Assembly (NCBI GenBank): GCA_006384855.1
Contig: VCJN01002979.1
Coordinates: 1 to 64,000, forward strand
Reading direction: 5' to 3'
DNA length: 64,000 nucleotides
Origin: Tetraselmis striata
Taxonomy: Eukaryota; Chlorophyta; Chlorodendrophyceae; Chlorodendrales; Chlorodendraceae
A model generated the notes under the pieces. The model was not told where the DNA came from, did no database searches, and saw only the letters and a program-made list of their open reading frames with translations. The translations under genes were made by a program, and so were the position numbers. Of this stretch, positions 52,350 to 63,610 are shown piece by piece. Position 1 is the first letter of the stretch, and each line of letters starts with the position of its first letter.

Positions 52350-52913
52350 TGCCGGGTTCACTACGGCATGTTGCTTTTGCCTGGGCTAGGAAGTATCGAC
52401 TTGTGGCGTTCATGCGCAGACATAAATGCCGCTGTCGTTTACATCGCGGTATGCCCAGAGTGCACACATACACACAGGTGCCGGCGCGATGATAAGAACA
52501 AGTGTGAGTAAGAACACTGCCAGAGGCCAAATCTAGATGAAACTTGAGCGACCATTCTTGTAGGTTGCATACAAGCCCAATTTCTGGCTTACAATGAGGG
52601 TTAGTATAGGTGTGTCGGCACCCTACATTTACGCATAGGGTAATAGTCGCCAATGGAGAGAGACGGAGAGGTTTTGACCCCCCTCCCTCCTCCTACACAC
52701 ACCACCACCACCATCTCCTTCTGGAGGCGAGATGTGTGCAGCCATTGACATGTGCCAAACTGTGTGGTGACACAGGCCCCCACCAAAGTGGCGCCCAAGC
52801 CGCCGCCCGCCACCAGCAAACCCGCCGGCAGTGCGCCGCGCGGCCGTCTCGCGAAGGGGCTGAAGTCGCCCAGGGTGATCGAGGACAGCGACGACGACGA
52901 CGACTTCATGTGA
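43576..52913 (+). CDS. RAD54: RAD54 recombination-repair DNA translocase, 22 exons
   Basis: Exons 43576-43716, 43933-44379, 44523-44681, 44813-44944, 45144-45284, 45874-46042, 46177-46272, 46420-46796, 47198-47416, 47512-47583, 47674-47728, 48103-48337, 48988-49169, 49251-49414, 49541-49615, 49700-49802, 49923-50092, 51035-51433, 51551-51634, 51936-52021, 52174-52237 and 52776-52913 close in one frame of 1235 residues. SNF2 core: GLGKT (405-409), DEAH (516-519), [40 protein letters not shown], then [17 protein letters not shown]54 remodels RAD51-DNA filaments in homologous recombination. Plant-type marks are [20 protein letters not shown] and a DDDDDFM end. Both ends are longer and more disordered than usual. 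RKRFVPW occurs twice (259 and 312). The intron after 49414 is GC-AG. One more small exon between 45285 and 45873 is possible. Confidence 0.92.
48610..48895. repeat. Tandem duplication (unit about 165 bp) in a RAD54 intron
   Basis: CAAGAATTATCA.AACGACAATGTA starts both units (48610 and 48777), and both run through CACTTACCCGGGAA and GGGGCGAGATG.CGGACT.GATCC. The last block resembles a pol III B-box on either strand, so a SINE-like origin is possible. AT-rich compared with the exons. Confidence 0.65.
50490..50550. repeat. 12-bp inverted repeat
   Basis: GAAACGGTTGTT (50490-50501) and AACAACCGTTTC (50539-50550), spaced 37 bases, beside the integrase fragment in the same RAD54 intron. It could be a hairpin or the remains of a small transposon. 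Confidence 0.55.
50585..50990 (-). mobile_element. Ty3/gypsy integrase fragment in an intron of RAD54
   Basis: Minus-strand frame with the start of a retroelement integrase core: [20 protein letters not shown], then a [10 protein letters not shown] segment, preceded by a degraded zinc-binding part. Only a piece of pol remains. No LTRs were found beside it, so it is an old, truncated, broken copy. It lies antisense in the 942-base intron between 50092 and 51035. Confidence 0.7.
52309..52346. repeat. (CA)n microsatellite
   Basis: About 19 CA units directly after a poly(C) stretch, close after the 5' splice site of the last RAD54 intron. Confidence 0.9.
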
Positions 52914-53215
52914 CCCACTGCCGCAGCGGCTATCGTGTGAGAGCAGAAGGCGCTGATCTGAAGGCAGGCTGCCGCCCTAGCTGGCGACCTGCCTGCCGAC
53001 CTACATCCCGCTTGCTGCCCTGCCGGCACATGCACCCCGCTGGGGCATGCAGCCCGCCCAGAGGTCACTGCCGCACACCCCGGAGCCTCCATCTACATAT
53101 AACCAATGCAGCGATAACCCCGAATAAGCTATCACTGGCAAAAGTACCTCCACGTGTATAGATACACGCCTGCCATGAGGTCTGCCATCTTCCCTCGCTT
53201 ATCTCCCTACTCTCC

Positions 53216-53220
53216 TGTAA
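53216..53220 (+). terminator. TGTAA polyadenylation signal, RAD54
   Basis: TGTAA about 300 bases past the RAD54 stop codon at 52913. The distance is long but usable. Confidence 0.35.
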
Positions 53221-53415
53221 CCGCCACTGGCCCCGCTACAGATGCCGGCTCCCACAACCGGCCCGTGGCGGCGATGCGCTACACCGTGACCGCCGTCGGG
53301 CTGGACGGTCAACTCATCACTAACACCGGGATAATGGACGGTCCCCACGCGACAAGCGCATTACCCAACCCAATGCAGACCTCTTGCACAAACGCAAACG
53401 GCCTGCGGGTTTTTC

Positions 53416-53634
53416 GTGCTACGTACACTGCAGCCCTGAAATGCGGGCCAGCACGTGAGATTGTCATTATAAGGTTGGTGGTGGTGGGTGGGGGGGGGGG
53501 GGGGGGGGGGTCAGGCCTAGATTCGCAGCTCAGCCTCGGCGCGCAAAACATCAACACCGAATCCGCACACGGGTCCACGCTAGCTCCGTCCTGTCCGTAC
53601 TTAGCGCATTTCGGGGCTGCAGTGTACGTAGCAC
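53416..53634. repeat. Inverted-repeat element (MITE-like), 30-bp arms
   Basis: 53416-53445 and 53605-53634 are reverse complements with one or two mismatches (core GCTACGTACACTGCAGCC). The loop contains a poly(G) tract of about 20. About 220 bp in all. Confidence 0.65.
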
Positions 53635-54204
53635 TAAAACCAGGCCGAGAATGCAGCTGATGGGGGGAACTTGCGATTTATCCCTCACTCAGATTTGGAT
53701 AGCCTGCAGCGCTGGGACGACAGAACCAGAACGGAACGACGGAATGGAACCACGCCCCGCTGTACCGTTTCGTGTATATATATATTTGTCCCCCCGACGT
53801 GTGGTACGTAGTATGGGCAGTTGCGCCCCTTCCTCATCGGGGTTCTTCCTACTCTACCACGGGTACCCCTGCCCGTACTGTGCCGTCGAGTCACAGCCCA
53901 ACAAGGATGGCAAGAACCGCGCGTGCCTCACCGCAGCCTACCAGCCAACAACATGACGCAGCCAAATAGCGCGCAGACAGTCTGGATTAAACAGCTGGCA
54001 AGGAGGGTTAGATGGACATGCTGTGCTTTCTGCAAGGACGCCGCCTCACTCATGGGCGCCCCCAAGCATGCATTTTGCCGCTGCCGCAATGCCATCCTAG
54101 TCCCAGTGAGCCCTCCTGCCAATGCATGCTCTTGCCGCTGTGCACGCGGGGGAGGGAGGAGGGCAGCCGGTAGGTGGGGAGAGGGTGCCGCAATATTCTA
54201 GTAG

Positions 54205-54209
54205 TTACA
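54205..54209 (-). terminator. TGTAA polyadenylation signal, PRK
   Basis: TGTAA on the minus strand, 60 bases past the PRK stop codon, the usual place in green algae. Confidence 0.55.
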
Positions 54210-54268
54210 CTCCTATGGTGGCCCTGCGCTATTTTGATGTATGAGTCGACGGGGGCATACACGTTCGT

Positions 54269-56137
54269 TTAGGCAGTCTTGGCAGTCTTCTTGCTGGTGA
54301 TGCGCTCGTAGACGTCGCGGATCTTCAGGCCCACCAGGGTCTGGAAGAGGCCGGTGCCGTTGCTGGAGCCCGGGAAGTCAGACAGCTTGAGCATCTGCTG
54401 GGTGATCTCGCCGTAGAACTTGGACGAGGTGTTGGAGAGGTGGCTCTCCACGTAGATGAGCTCCTCCAGCTTGTCGAACGAGCCGTCCATCTCCAGGACG
54501 GAGACCTCCTCGCCGTAGTAGGTGTCGGGGCCGTAGTAGAACTTGATGCCCGGGAAGGAGCAGCTCAGCTTGCGGCCGCAGGGGATCCAGGAGATGGTGG
54601 AGCCCTCGTCGAAGAGGTAGGCGGGGTCGAAGAGCGCCTTGCCCTCCTTCTGGATCAGGCGCACGCGGAGCGTCTTGCCCTCGGGGTCCGGCTCGTCCAG
54701 GAGCTGGGTGGGCAGCACCTCCACGATCACGTCGGCCTGCTTCTTCTGGGGGTCGATGTACGCGTCAAAGTCGGGCTTGCGCGCCTCGATGGAGGCCTTG
54801 ATGGACTCCAGGGAGTGGCCGCGCTCGGCCATGTCGCGCTGGATCTTCCACGCGAACTTGACATCGTCGGAGATGTCCAGGTAGATGGAGAAGTCGATCA
54901 GCTCGCGCACGCGCTCGTCGTAGAAGGGGTGCAGCCCCTCGATGACAAGGACCGGGGGCGCCGCAATGGTTTCCGGGGGGTCAAGCAGGCCCGACACGTG
55001 GTTGTAGATAGGCTTGTCCACCGACTTGCCCTCCTTCAGGGCCTTCACCTGCGGTGATAGGGGGGACTCGACGTGAGCCCCTAGTGCAACGGCGGGAAAA
55101 TATCGGCACAACTCGTAACTAAGGCCGTTGCTGCCCTGTTGTACGGGATAGAAGGATCAAGAGCCGCCAAGGGCAAGACATCGACCACAAGCCAGTGCTC
55201 GAACCAGCCCGGGACAGGGGATCCGCGTTGCGAAGAGGCGGCCGAGGCGGTGGGGGCGACGGGGGCGGGGGATCCCGGCGAAGCCTCGTCGGCATATGGG
55301 CCCCTGCTGGCACGTACCGCGATCCCGCGCCTAAATGGCTAAATATACACTTACATCGTGGATCGATGTACTGCCGATTCGCAATTAAGTACTGCGGAAC
55401 TAGATAAGGTTGTGCCAGGGTGGGCGCCGGGGCGAAGGGCGGCGAGGTGCAGGTCTGGCGCACTCGCGTAAGCAAGAGGCCAAGCACATCCCCGACGCGA
55501 GGGCGGTACGAGTGAGAGCGTGATACATGTTGGCGCTCTTGGTACACGGAAGGGTTTGGGTTGCGGTTCGCGGGAAGATAAGAAGACTAAGCCGACACAA
55601 GCCGGAAGTGATGAGCCGTACGCGAAGCCGCCCGGGTTGGGCCGCTCGTATCCGCATACTTTGGCAGAGCGCCTCGGCCTCCGCACGCCGAAAGTATTCC
55701 TGTCGCGCGGTCAGCGGAGCGTACCGCTAGCCGCGGCAGCGCACCTGCTCGGCCATGAGGTCGAAGTTCTGGGCCTCGGGCGCCAGCGCGGTGACGTTCT
55801 TCTCCTTGCGGCCGAAGCGGTCCAGGGAGTGGTAGTCATCCAGGCAGATGACGGTGGTCATGTCCGACAGCAGGGTGTTGGAGTCGGGGTTGCCGCCGGC
55901 CGGGGGCTTGGGGGAGCCGCCAAAGATGGAGGTGATGCGGCGCATAAAGGTGGACTTGCCGCACCCAGAGTCGGCGGCCAGGCCGATCACCACCGTCTTG
56001 TCGGCCGCAGCGCTCACCACCATCGGGGAGCGGGCGGCGCCGGCGGGACGAGCCGCGCGGGTCTGGACGCGGGCGCCAGCGGCGAACGCGCCGTTGCTGG
56101 ACGCCAGCTGGGGACGAGAGACAGTCATAGAGGCCAT
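54269..56137 (-). CDS. PRK: Phosphoribulokinase, chloroplast precursor, 2 exons
   Basis: Exons 55745-56137 and 54269-55048 join in phase 0 to 390 residues. It phosphorylates ribulose 5-phosphate with ATP to ribulose 1,5-bisphosphate in the Calvin cycle, in the chloroplast stroma. Residues 1 to about 43 are a transit peptide (MASMTVSRPQLASSNGAF). The P-loop is ADSGCGKST (55-63). The two N-terminal redox cysteines are in the P-loop (Cys59) and in ICLDDYHSLDR. A second cysteine pair is in IPCGRKLSCSFPGIKF. All four are the thioredoxin- and CP12-linked residues of the plant and green-algal enzyme, so light regulation through GAPDH-CP12 is expected. The length fits the family. The last frame, ERITSKKTAKTA, is like algal homologs. 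The single intron is 696 bases. Confidence 0.96.
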
Positions 56138-57233
56138 GGTGACGGGGGTGACAGGCAAAGGGCTGCCCTGTGTGCAAACGGACGATAACGGTGTAGCTGC
56201 AAGATCGGGGAAGGTGGGGGGGTATATCAGCCGGCGGTGGCGCTGCTGGTGCCGATCCCGCGCGCCCGCAGCCCGCACGTAGGCTCGGCAGGCGGACGGC
56301 TATGGATGGCCACCGCTCATCGCGATACAGATTTCCAGGGTGTATGTGCGATATGATCACGAATATGACACGTAACCTCCCGGAAGGTTCCAAACGCGTA
56401 TGCGGTTTCCCAGACATCGCGCGATCGTAATGTCCAACCTGGCAGCCCTCGGGGCTCGTATCACCGCTGGATCCCGATGTGGATGTGGTGCCCATCGCGA
56501 TCCGCGGCGGAAGGGGCGCGCTCTCGCCTGGCGAAATGTGTGGCTCATCCACCCGCGCCAGGCCGACAGCGCACGAACATTAGTCCGATAGTATTCCTTT
56601 CTGCGGCGATAGATTGCTCGTACGAGTTTACATTGCCGCCTGCTGATGGGTTTAGCTACAGGCACCACAGAGCTGTATTTGGTCCTCGGTTCATCGTCCA
56701 TGGTTCATCTTCGGGTTCATTATCGCTTCGAAATGATAACATATTTTTCCGGCCGCCGCCAGGATAGCGACTAGCTAGCTGGAGCGCTTAACGTTGAGGC
56801 AGGAAAGATAGCTCGCTACGGGAACACAGCAGGGGCATGTTTGGTGGTGGCCCGTGGGCCAGGGCCACACTGTTTTTTCTGCAGAGATGAAGTATGGGGC
56901 AAGAGAAGACCAAGACCAAGAGTTGTTACAAAATATGGTTAATACAATGATTAGTTACACTGATTAGTAAGTGGCAATTAGATCAGTGAGGGGTTCCGAG
57001 TGCCAACAGACCTGGGACTCTGCCCGGGGATGTCTAGAAACGCATTGCGTTTGTTAGAAACTAGGGGGCAGCCGAGGATGTTCCTCACAACATCCAGAGT
57101 ATTCAGCTTCTCCCGCCCACCCGCTCCGGGGGGTGCAGCGGCGTCTTCACACACACCGTTAGTTGTTACTTAGTGGCATGATGACTTCTCCTACATGTAG
57201 CAGCGCGCGATGTATACAACATCATCTATCATA
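56138..57233. other. Intergenic upstream of PRK
   Basis: No supported gene. It should carry the PRK promoter on the minus strand. A TGATATAC segment near 56220 is a weak TATA candidate. Confidence 0.4.
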
Positions 57234-57431
57234 TCATTGTTCACTACCATGTAGCGCTACTCACTTGAGGTTAGTCAGAGCTACCAAGTGGCGCGAGCAT
57301 CACCTCGCTCTTCGCGCCGCTACTCATAAAACTTTTTCTGCCGGTTGTTGCTGCTCTACTAGCGACTAGCACGGCGCATCGGACTTTCTAGCTAGAGTTC
57401 CCGAAGTTCCTGGAGTGGCGCTGCGGCCGGC
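57234..57431. repeat. Direct end repeat, left copy
   Basis: Shares with 61210-61380 the blocks GAGGTTAG.CAGA, CGCGCCGCTACTC.TAAA and CTTTCTAGCTAG.GTTCCC, at roughly 75-80 percent identity. Confidence 0.7.
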
Positions 57432-60400
57432 AGCTGTGCCACTTGACCGTCTAAACCTTCCGACCTTATCAGTCCCGAACTTTTATGCACTACTTGGGTG
57501 GTGCTAGAAGTGTCACTATGCTCGTCTTTTTTGTTGTAGCCCTTCTCGCCCTTTTCCCAGCAACCGCACATAACGGGGGGGGGGGGGGGGGGGGGGGTTC
57601 TACAAAAAATAATTCATGTACGACCTCGGCGAGGTCTGCCTCTTCGAGATCCGCTTACGGGTGGGGAGGAGGGTATGTACGACTCGGTCAGGGGCAGCCT
57701 ACTCGTGAGGGATGTTCAAAATAAAACGTATTCTCGTACTTTGGTATAGCGCGACCCGCGACCGCCGACATATGCAGAAGATCTGGCGTACCCCCCCCCC
57801 CCCCTCCCACCCGTATGTGTTCCACTTGTGAATCACTCGAATCCGGGCTTAATACGGCGGAGTGTTCGGCAGCGATCATGCGGCCGACCCGTTCGAAGCC
57901 CTCAACCGCCCGCTGGTGAGAACGGGCGAGGGCGGCGGGCGCAAGGAGAGGGGAGCCCGGCACTTTAAGGCGGGGCGGGCGTTCGGGGGCGGAGAGGCTG
58001 GGCCTTGCAGCGACCCAAGCAAGGGCCGGGAGTGCCCTGAGGGAGTCCCGGCATGGCAGCGGAATGCCCATATATATACCCCGGTACAATTCTCGATGGT
58101 GGGGTCCCAGGGGGTCGACTCCTTCTATCGGACGACACGTAGCGGCGCAAGATGAGTAGTTGGTGCGACCCCCCTTTCGGCATGTTGGATGGTCTCGCCC
58201 TCGTCAAGCTGCGACAATCGGGCGCAACATTTACGGTGGTCGCCCCGGTCTGGCATAGTCGGCCGTGGATGCCGCAGTTGCCGATCTAGCTACCTAGGTG
58301 CTGCAAGCATGCACTACCGCCCTCCCTCCCGTGACTTGTTCTTTCCCATGCGGCTAGGCGAGCGCGCCGGCATAGAGCCGCCGCGTTGGAGCGTGCTTTT
58401 CTTCCGAGTACCGTTCCGTAATTTTTGTACCAGCCCCGTCATAAATACACCAGCCTTGCGGAACTAATCTGGCGGTCCACTACGGGCGGATGGGAGTCAG
58501 GCGCCGCCCGCGCGCTCCGCTTTTGCTCGCGAGCGCGGCCGCGCGCCGCCCGCCGCGGGACGCGCAGCGCGCGGTCGTGCAAGTGCCCTGGGCGGCCAGC
58601 ATGCGTGCCGGCGCGCTCCACCTAATGGGCACGGACGACATCGGCCAACGTGCGGTGGACTTCATGTCCGCTACGCTGAAGCCGCGATGGGTCGCATCCT
58701 ACTCGTCGGAGCTGAACCTATTCATGGATCTCTGTGCGATGGAGGGGGTCTCCTCGCTGCGGGCAGACATGTCCTTTATTCTCCGCTACTACGTCCGATG
58801 GGCGGCCAAATTGGTGGCCGGCGGGTTGGTGCCTTGCAACCCTATTTGTCCGCGGACAACACAAAATCTTCCAAGACCACCTCGAGGAGCCCACCGCCCA
58901 TGGCCAGCTGGTCGATCAGGCCGTCATCGGCTAGAAGCTGGCCCAAGTGGAAGGACACCCGCACGGCGGACGCCTGCGTGGCTGCCCTTCTTGGCGGACG
59001 TCGCCCTTCTGTGCGTGTTGCGGCGCGCGCAAATCCTGCGGGGCAGCAGCCATGACTGCGATCAGTACGTTTTCCGCGCATTTCTTGCTACTGCGGCGGG
59101 CATGTTCTTGTTCCGCAAGCAGACGCGGGCGAGCAAGACTAATCACGCAGGGAACAACGCGCTGGATTACCGTGCGATTACGTGTTTTCACCTTGAATCC
59201 AAGACCCAAAGCCCAGCGGACGAATTAGTTCCCGCTTTGCAAAATTCACGGTCAGCCCCTCGGGAGATCGCGGATCTCGTGCATGCGTTTGTTTTTTGCC
59301 GGGCAACGTGTTGCCCGCATCTACGAACTTCTAGCAGCTATCCGGTGACCAGACACCCCGGCTCTTTAGCGCCGCACACGGTTTCCTGGTGGGTTATCTC
59401 GCCTGCCAAGCCCTAAACGAACGACCGCCAACCCCCCCCCCCCCCCCCCCCCGGCACATAGCATTCGCAACGGTGGTACGTCCGCCCATTCCGCTTATGC
59501 CGCTGCCCAAGATCTACTGGGTCGGCCATTTGCTGGACGGCAGCAACGTCGTCCTCATCTACATCATCCCGGTCCCCGGTCCTCATACTTTTCCGCCGCT
59601 TTTTACGGCGTTAAAAAAAGTAGTACATTTACCCTGGTTGCGGCACGAGAGGATATAAGGTCGGCGGATTGCGGCCTCTTGGGAGTGCCTGCCGCCAACA
59701 TGACCTCCCCACCCCCACTCTCTTCAACCGCCGGCATCGCGCCGCCGTCCCTACTCTACACCTTCGCCAAACGAGATCAAACCCGAAGCCGTCGTGCAGA
59801 CCCCGAAGAACCGGTGTGCCAGACCGCCGACTTACGAGTCCCCCCCCCCCCTTCCCCCCCCCCCCCCCCCGTGCTCTCAGACAGATCGCTTGCTTTTTCG
59901 CGATCTGAATATTTTTTCCTTGGAGCGCCCGACGACCACCCGCCTCTCGGCTACGATCCGCTGCGCACCGGCAAGCCCGATGCCCCGACGGAGCCAATTC
60001 CGGCTCCGCCAAAGCCGATGACTCGCATCGCCATCCAGGCGCGATCTCTGCCCTTGTGGCCAACCCGCCTACCAAGCTTTTTCGCGACCCGCCGCCGGCA
60101 CAGATGCCGGCACTTGCGTTGCCTCGAGCGCGCGGCGCCGGCATGGCGCGGGGACTGTCCGTCTCTGGCCGGCGCCGCAACACCCCCGCACGATGGTTGG
60201 CGCGCCCTGAATGCCCGCGCCCAAAAACCGAGACCGAGACCGAGACCGGGCAGCCGTTCGTCCTCGACCAAGAGAGTAGGGGCGGCCCCCCCCCCCGGGC
60301 GCCCCCCCCCCCCCTCCCAAGTTCCAGCTAGACGGCAGCTGCTGCAGTCCACCGGCCGCATTGACACCGGCCCCCGACCCACCGACGACCCCGCATTGCT

Positions 60401-61209
60401 CTCCGACCGCGATGCACGTCATGCACCACCGCCAAACTCCCCTCCCCCCCCCCCCCCCCCTCGCACAACCGATATGTGGGACGTTCCGAGGCCCTCGCCC
60501 CCTGCCGGGCGAGGCACATTGTGCGCTGGTTAATGGGTTAATGCAGCACCGCCGTAGCGCCCCCGACTTCCCTCGAGCCCATCATCTTCAGCGCTACCGG
60601 CAGGACGCCTCGGCTGCTACAGCCGTAGCGCTGCACCTCCGTTGGTGGGGAAGCGGAGTCCAGCATGCCTGCCAACCTAGCCTAGATTGGGGCCGTCCTA
60701 GCTACACCGGCTGGGATAGAGGGCGGCAGCTATCGATAGGTGGGAGACTGGCTGGGCTTGTATGGGGCCATAAAAAGCACAAGGAATGCCCAGCCATAGT
60801 GGACTAGGGTACGGCTTGGGATGGGAAGGGGGTTTTCAAAAAAACAAAAAGCGAATACAAAGGAGACGGGATATGCCCGCTGGGTGAGTGACCTAGCATG
60901 CGGAGGGGTGCGCGCGCTGCGCGATTATAGATTAGTGGAACTTGTTCGGGCCCTGCTACCGGGCCGTAACGCAGCTGGCCCGTTTAGCATCGAAGACTAA
61001 GCTGGAATAAGTTGAAAGAAATTTTCAATTATCTCCACTTGTCTCCGAAATTTCGGACTCCGCCGACGGCCATTTCTTTTTTTTTCTTTTTCGACCCCGT
61101 TGGCCGTTTGGTTGCCGCCGTCTTCAACAGTCCACTATCTAACCTCCATCCAGCCGTAGCCTGTCCCCTTGGGCTGCACTAGCAAAACGAGACTCGCACT
61201 CGTGTCTAA

Positions 61210-61380
61210 TCATTGTTCAATACTTAGCTGAGGTTAGCCAGATAGACCGAGTGGCGCCGGCACTTCAATTCGCGCCGCTACTCCTAAACTTTTTGCCGGG
61301 TGTAGTCGCTAGATGATAGCACGACGCGCCGAACTTTCTAGCTAGGAGTTCCCAATTTTTTTGGAACGGCGGCGGCTGGC
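61210..61380. repeat. Direct end repeat, right copy
   Basis: Partner of 57234-57431 in the same orientation. A poly(G) tract of about 27 follows directly (61386-61412). Confidence 0.7.
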
Positions 61381-61534
61381 GGGGTGGGGGGGGGGGGGGG
61401 GGGGGGGGGGGGACAACATGCCAACATTCGCTTTGGCTTTATTACAACATTTTGGGAGGGGCCAAAAAGCCTAATAGAAATAACACATATATACCCGCGA
61501 AAATGAACAAATTGAGGGAAGGGTGGGTGTGGTT

Positions 61535-61826
61535 GTTGCGGCACGACCCCATAGTGGGTGTGCTGCGACAAAGGAGGATGGGGACAGACAAGCCCCCCCG
61601 GTGCTGTAAAGCACATGACGAAGCAATATGCGGGAGCGGCGCTACTCGGGATGACTGCGTCGGGAACCACGCGAGTGATGCCGTACATAGGCACGGTAGC
61701 TTCCGCCGATGTATCTCCTCGGGCGGTACGGGCACGCCACGTGCACATACTGGCACCGTATTGGTGCCGTTCCGCGCCTGCTAACTACACAAAGGAAGAG
61801 GAAACCCGAACTACTAGTAATAAACA
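61535..61826. repeat. About 300-bp direct repeat, copy 1
   Basis: Matches 63269-63610 in order and orientation: CGACCCCAT, GATGGGGACA.ACAA, GATGACTGCGTCGGGAACC, GTAGCTTCCGCCG, CTCCTCGGGCGG and AGAGGAAACCC. About 80 percent identity with small gaps. Confidence 0.8.
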
Positions 61827-62069
61827 CTTCAGGGGAGGAGGGGGCGCATGCTCATTGCCGAGACATCTTCTGGGCGCTGGCCGCCGCATGGTGGCGGCCC
61901 GGCGGGAGTAGAGCAGCGACCGCCCTGGACAAAAACGGCTTCCTACATTCGCAAGCAAGGAGAGGCGTGCGGAGGGCAGGCGGGGAAAGTGGACGATGTA
62001 GTATGTATCCAGCTCCGCGAAGGGTTGGCAGGGCTGCAGCCGGGGCAGACCGACGAGCCAAAGTAAGGC

Positions 62070-62860
62070 GCACCGATCATCTGCGTACCGCGCTCCGAAA
62101 ACAACCAGCGGGGCACAGCTACGCGCAGCGGCGACCCGCCGTTGCTGGCGCCGACCAGCTAGATGCGTGCCTGGACTGCGGAAGCGATTGAGGCACAAGG
62201 CGCTGTGGCGGCCCGCCGGCACCGAACAACCGCGTGCCCGGCTGCGAAAGCAACCGGAGCACAACGTGTAGCGGATGCCCGTAGTTGGCGCCGATGAATT
62301 AGCTGATGCGTGCCTAGCTAGGCTGCGGATGCGACCGAGGCGCATGGCGCAGCGGCGGCCCTTTGGCGCCGACCATCTGCGTGCCTAGACCGCGGAAGTG
62401 ACATGAGCACAACGGTGCAATGGCGGCTTGATGGTGCCGACCAGAGGCGCGTAGTGGCGGCCCAATGGCGCCAGCCGACTGCATGCAATGGCCGGCGCGG
62501 AGGCGGCATACAATGGTGGCCGGTTGGCGCTAACCATCTGCGTGCCTAGACCGCGGAAGTGACTTGAGCACAACGGCGCCACGGCGGCTTGATGATGCCG
62601 ACCAGCGGCGCGTAGTGGCGGCGGCCCGATGGCGCCAATAGACTACGTGGGTGGCGCGGAGGCCACATACATTGGTGGCCGGTTGGTGCCGACCATCATC
62701 TGTGTGCCCATACCGCGGAACCGACATGAGCACAACGGTGCCACGGCGGTTTGACGGTGCCGACCAGCGGCGCGTACTTGCGGCCGATGCATGGCGCCAA
62801 TCGACTACGTGGGTTGCGTGGGGGCGACATATACATTGCTGGCCAGTTGGCGCCCACATG
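62070..62860. repeat. Minisatellite, unit about 160 bp with shorter diverged units
   Basis: ACCATCTGCGTGCCTAGACC starts units near 62375 and 62536, and a variant near 62692; each continues CGCGGAA.TGAC.TGAGCACAACGG, GACCAGCGGCGCGTA and GGCGCCAA. Shorter, more diverged units precede them from about 62070. The array lies between the two 300-bp repeats. Confidence 0.75.
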
Positions 62861-63268
62861 CTGCGTGTATGTGGCGGCTGCGAGAGGCAGCCCGATCTGG
62901 TGCGGAGTCGCATGTTGAAGCCGTAGATCGCACCGGCGCATGGATCGTTCATGCCCGGAAATGGCGGTCTCCTTCGCCGGCGAGCCGAAGGTAGGTAGGC
63001 GGCATGCATGGGGGGCTCTTGTAGTGTCGCGAGGCGGAAAGAGCGCCCCCCCCCCCCCCCCCCTTCCCTCCCGGAATCCATTAAACGGTTGTCCGTGTGG
63101 GACACAAGTTATCGGCATGAGGATGACTCGGCGCACGGCGCCTTCAAGACGATATATCGTCGAACGCTTCCCGGCTCGCGAGACATGTCCTTGAGACGAT
63201 GGGCGCATGGCATTACTTTTGAGTAGCTTGTACACCAAAGACCTTGCATGTCACGACGACACGAGCCT

Positions 63269-63610
63269 TGTCGCGGCGCGACCCCATGATGGGTGTGCCG
63301 CGACAAAGAGAGATGGGGACACACAAACCCGGTGCTGGTGCTTTCAAGCAGCACACGGCGAAGCAACATGCCAGAGCAACGCTGCCCGGCGGGGATGATT
63401 GCGTCGGGAACCGCACGCATGGAGGTGCCGTTCGGGTGTACAGTAGCTTCCGCCGGACGATGACATTATCGAAGTGTTGCTGGGTCGATGCAACTCCTCG
63501 GGCGGCACGGGCATGCCACGTGGACATATTGGTGCCGTAGTGATGGCGTATTGCGCCTGCCCAGTAGACAACTAACGGAAAGAGGAAACCCCCACTGCTA
63601 GTGGTAAACA
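63269..63610. repeat. About 300-bp direct repeat, copy 2
   Basis: Partner of 61535-61826. The bases that follow (AACAAAACGAGACCCGCA, TTGTGTCTAAT) match those at 61182-61210 just before the right end repeat of the recombinase element, which links the two repeat families. Confidence 0.8.

Larger units (their letters stand above)
52914..54268. other. Intergenic between the convergent RAD54 and PRK genes
   Basis: 3' flanks of both genes plus the inverted-repeat element at 53416-53634. Short frames such as 53821-54201 lack splice or composition support. Confidence 0.45.
57234..61380 (+). mobile_element. Second tyrosine-recombinase element fossil with direct end repeats
   Basis: Direct repeats of about 170-200 bp (57234-57431 and 61210-61380) bound a region whose plus strand encodes a tyrosine recombinase (about 58490-59658): a core-binding domain (RWVASYSSELNLFMDLCAME) and, near the end, a segment PLPKIYWVGHLLDGSNVVLI that matches the end of the recombinase at 4592-5615. 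A Pro-rich region follows (59679-60533). No reverse transcriptase was seen, so it is either a DIRS-order derivative or a Crypton-like element. It is broken in more than three places, and its end repeats are clearly diverged, so it is older than the DIRS element at 4586. Confidence 0.6.

Noticed and set aside
54440-55057. 205-residue plus-strand open frame
   Set aside because: It is the antisense of PRK exon 2, a by-product of high-GC codon use.
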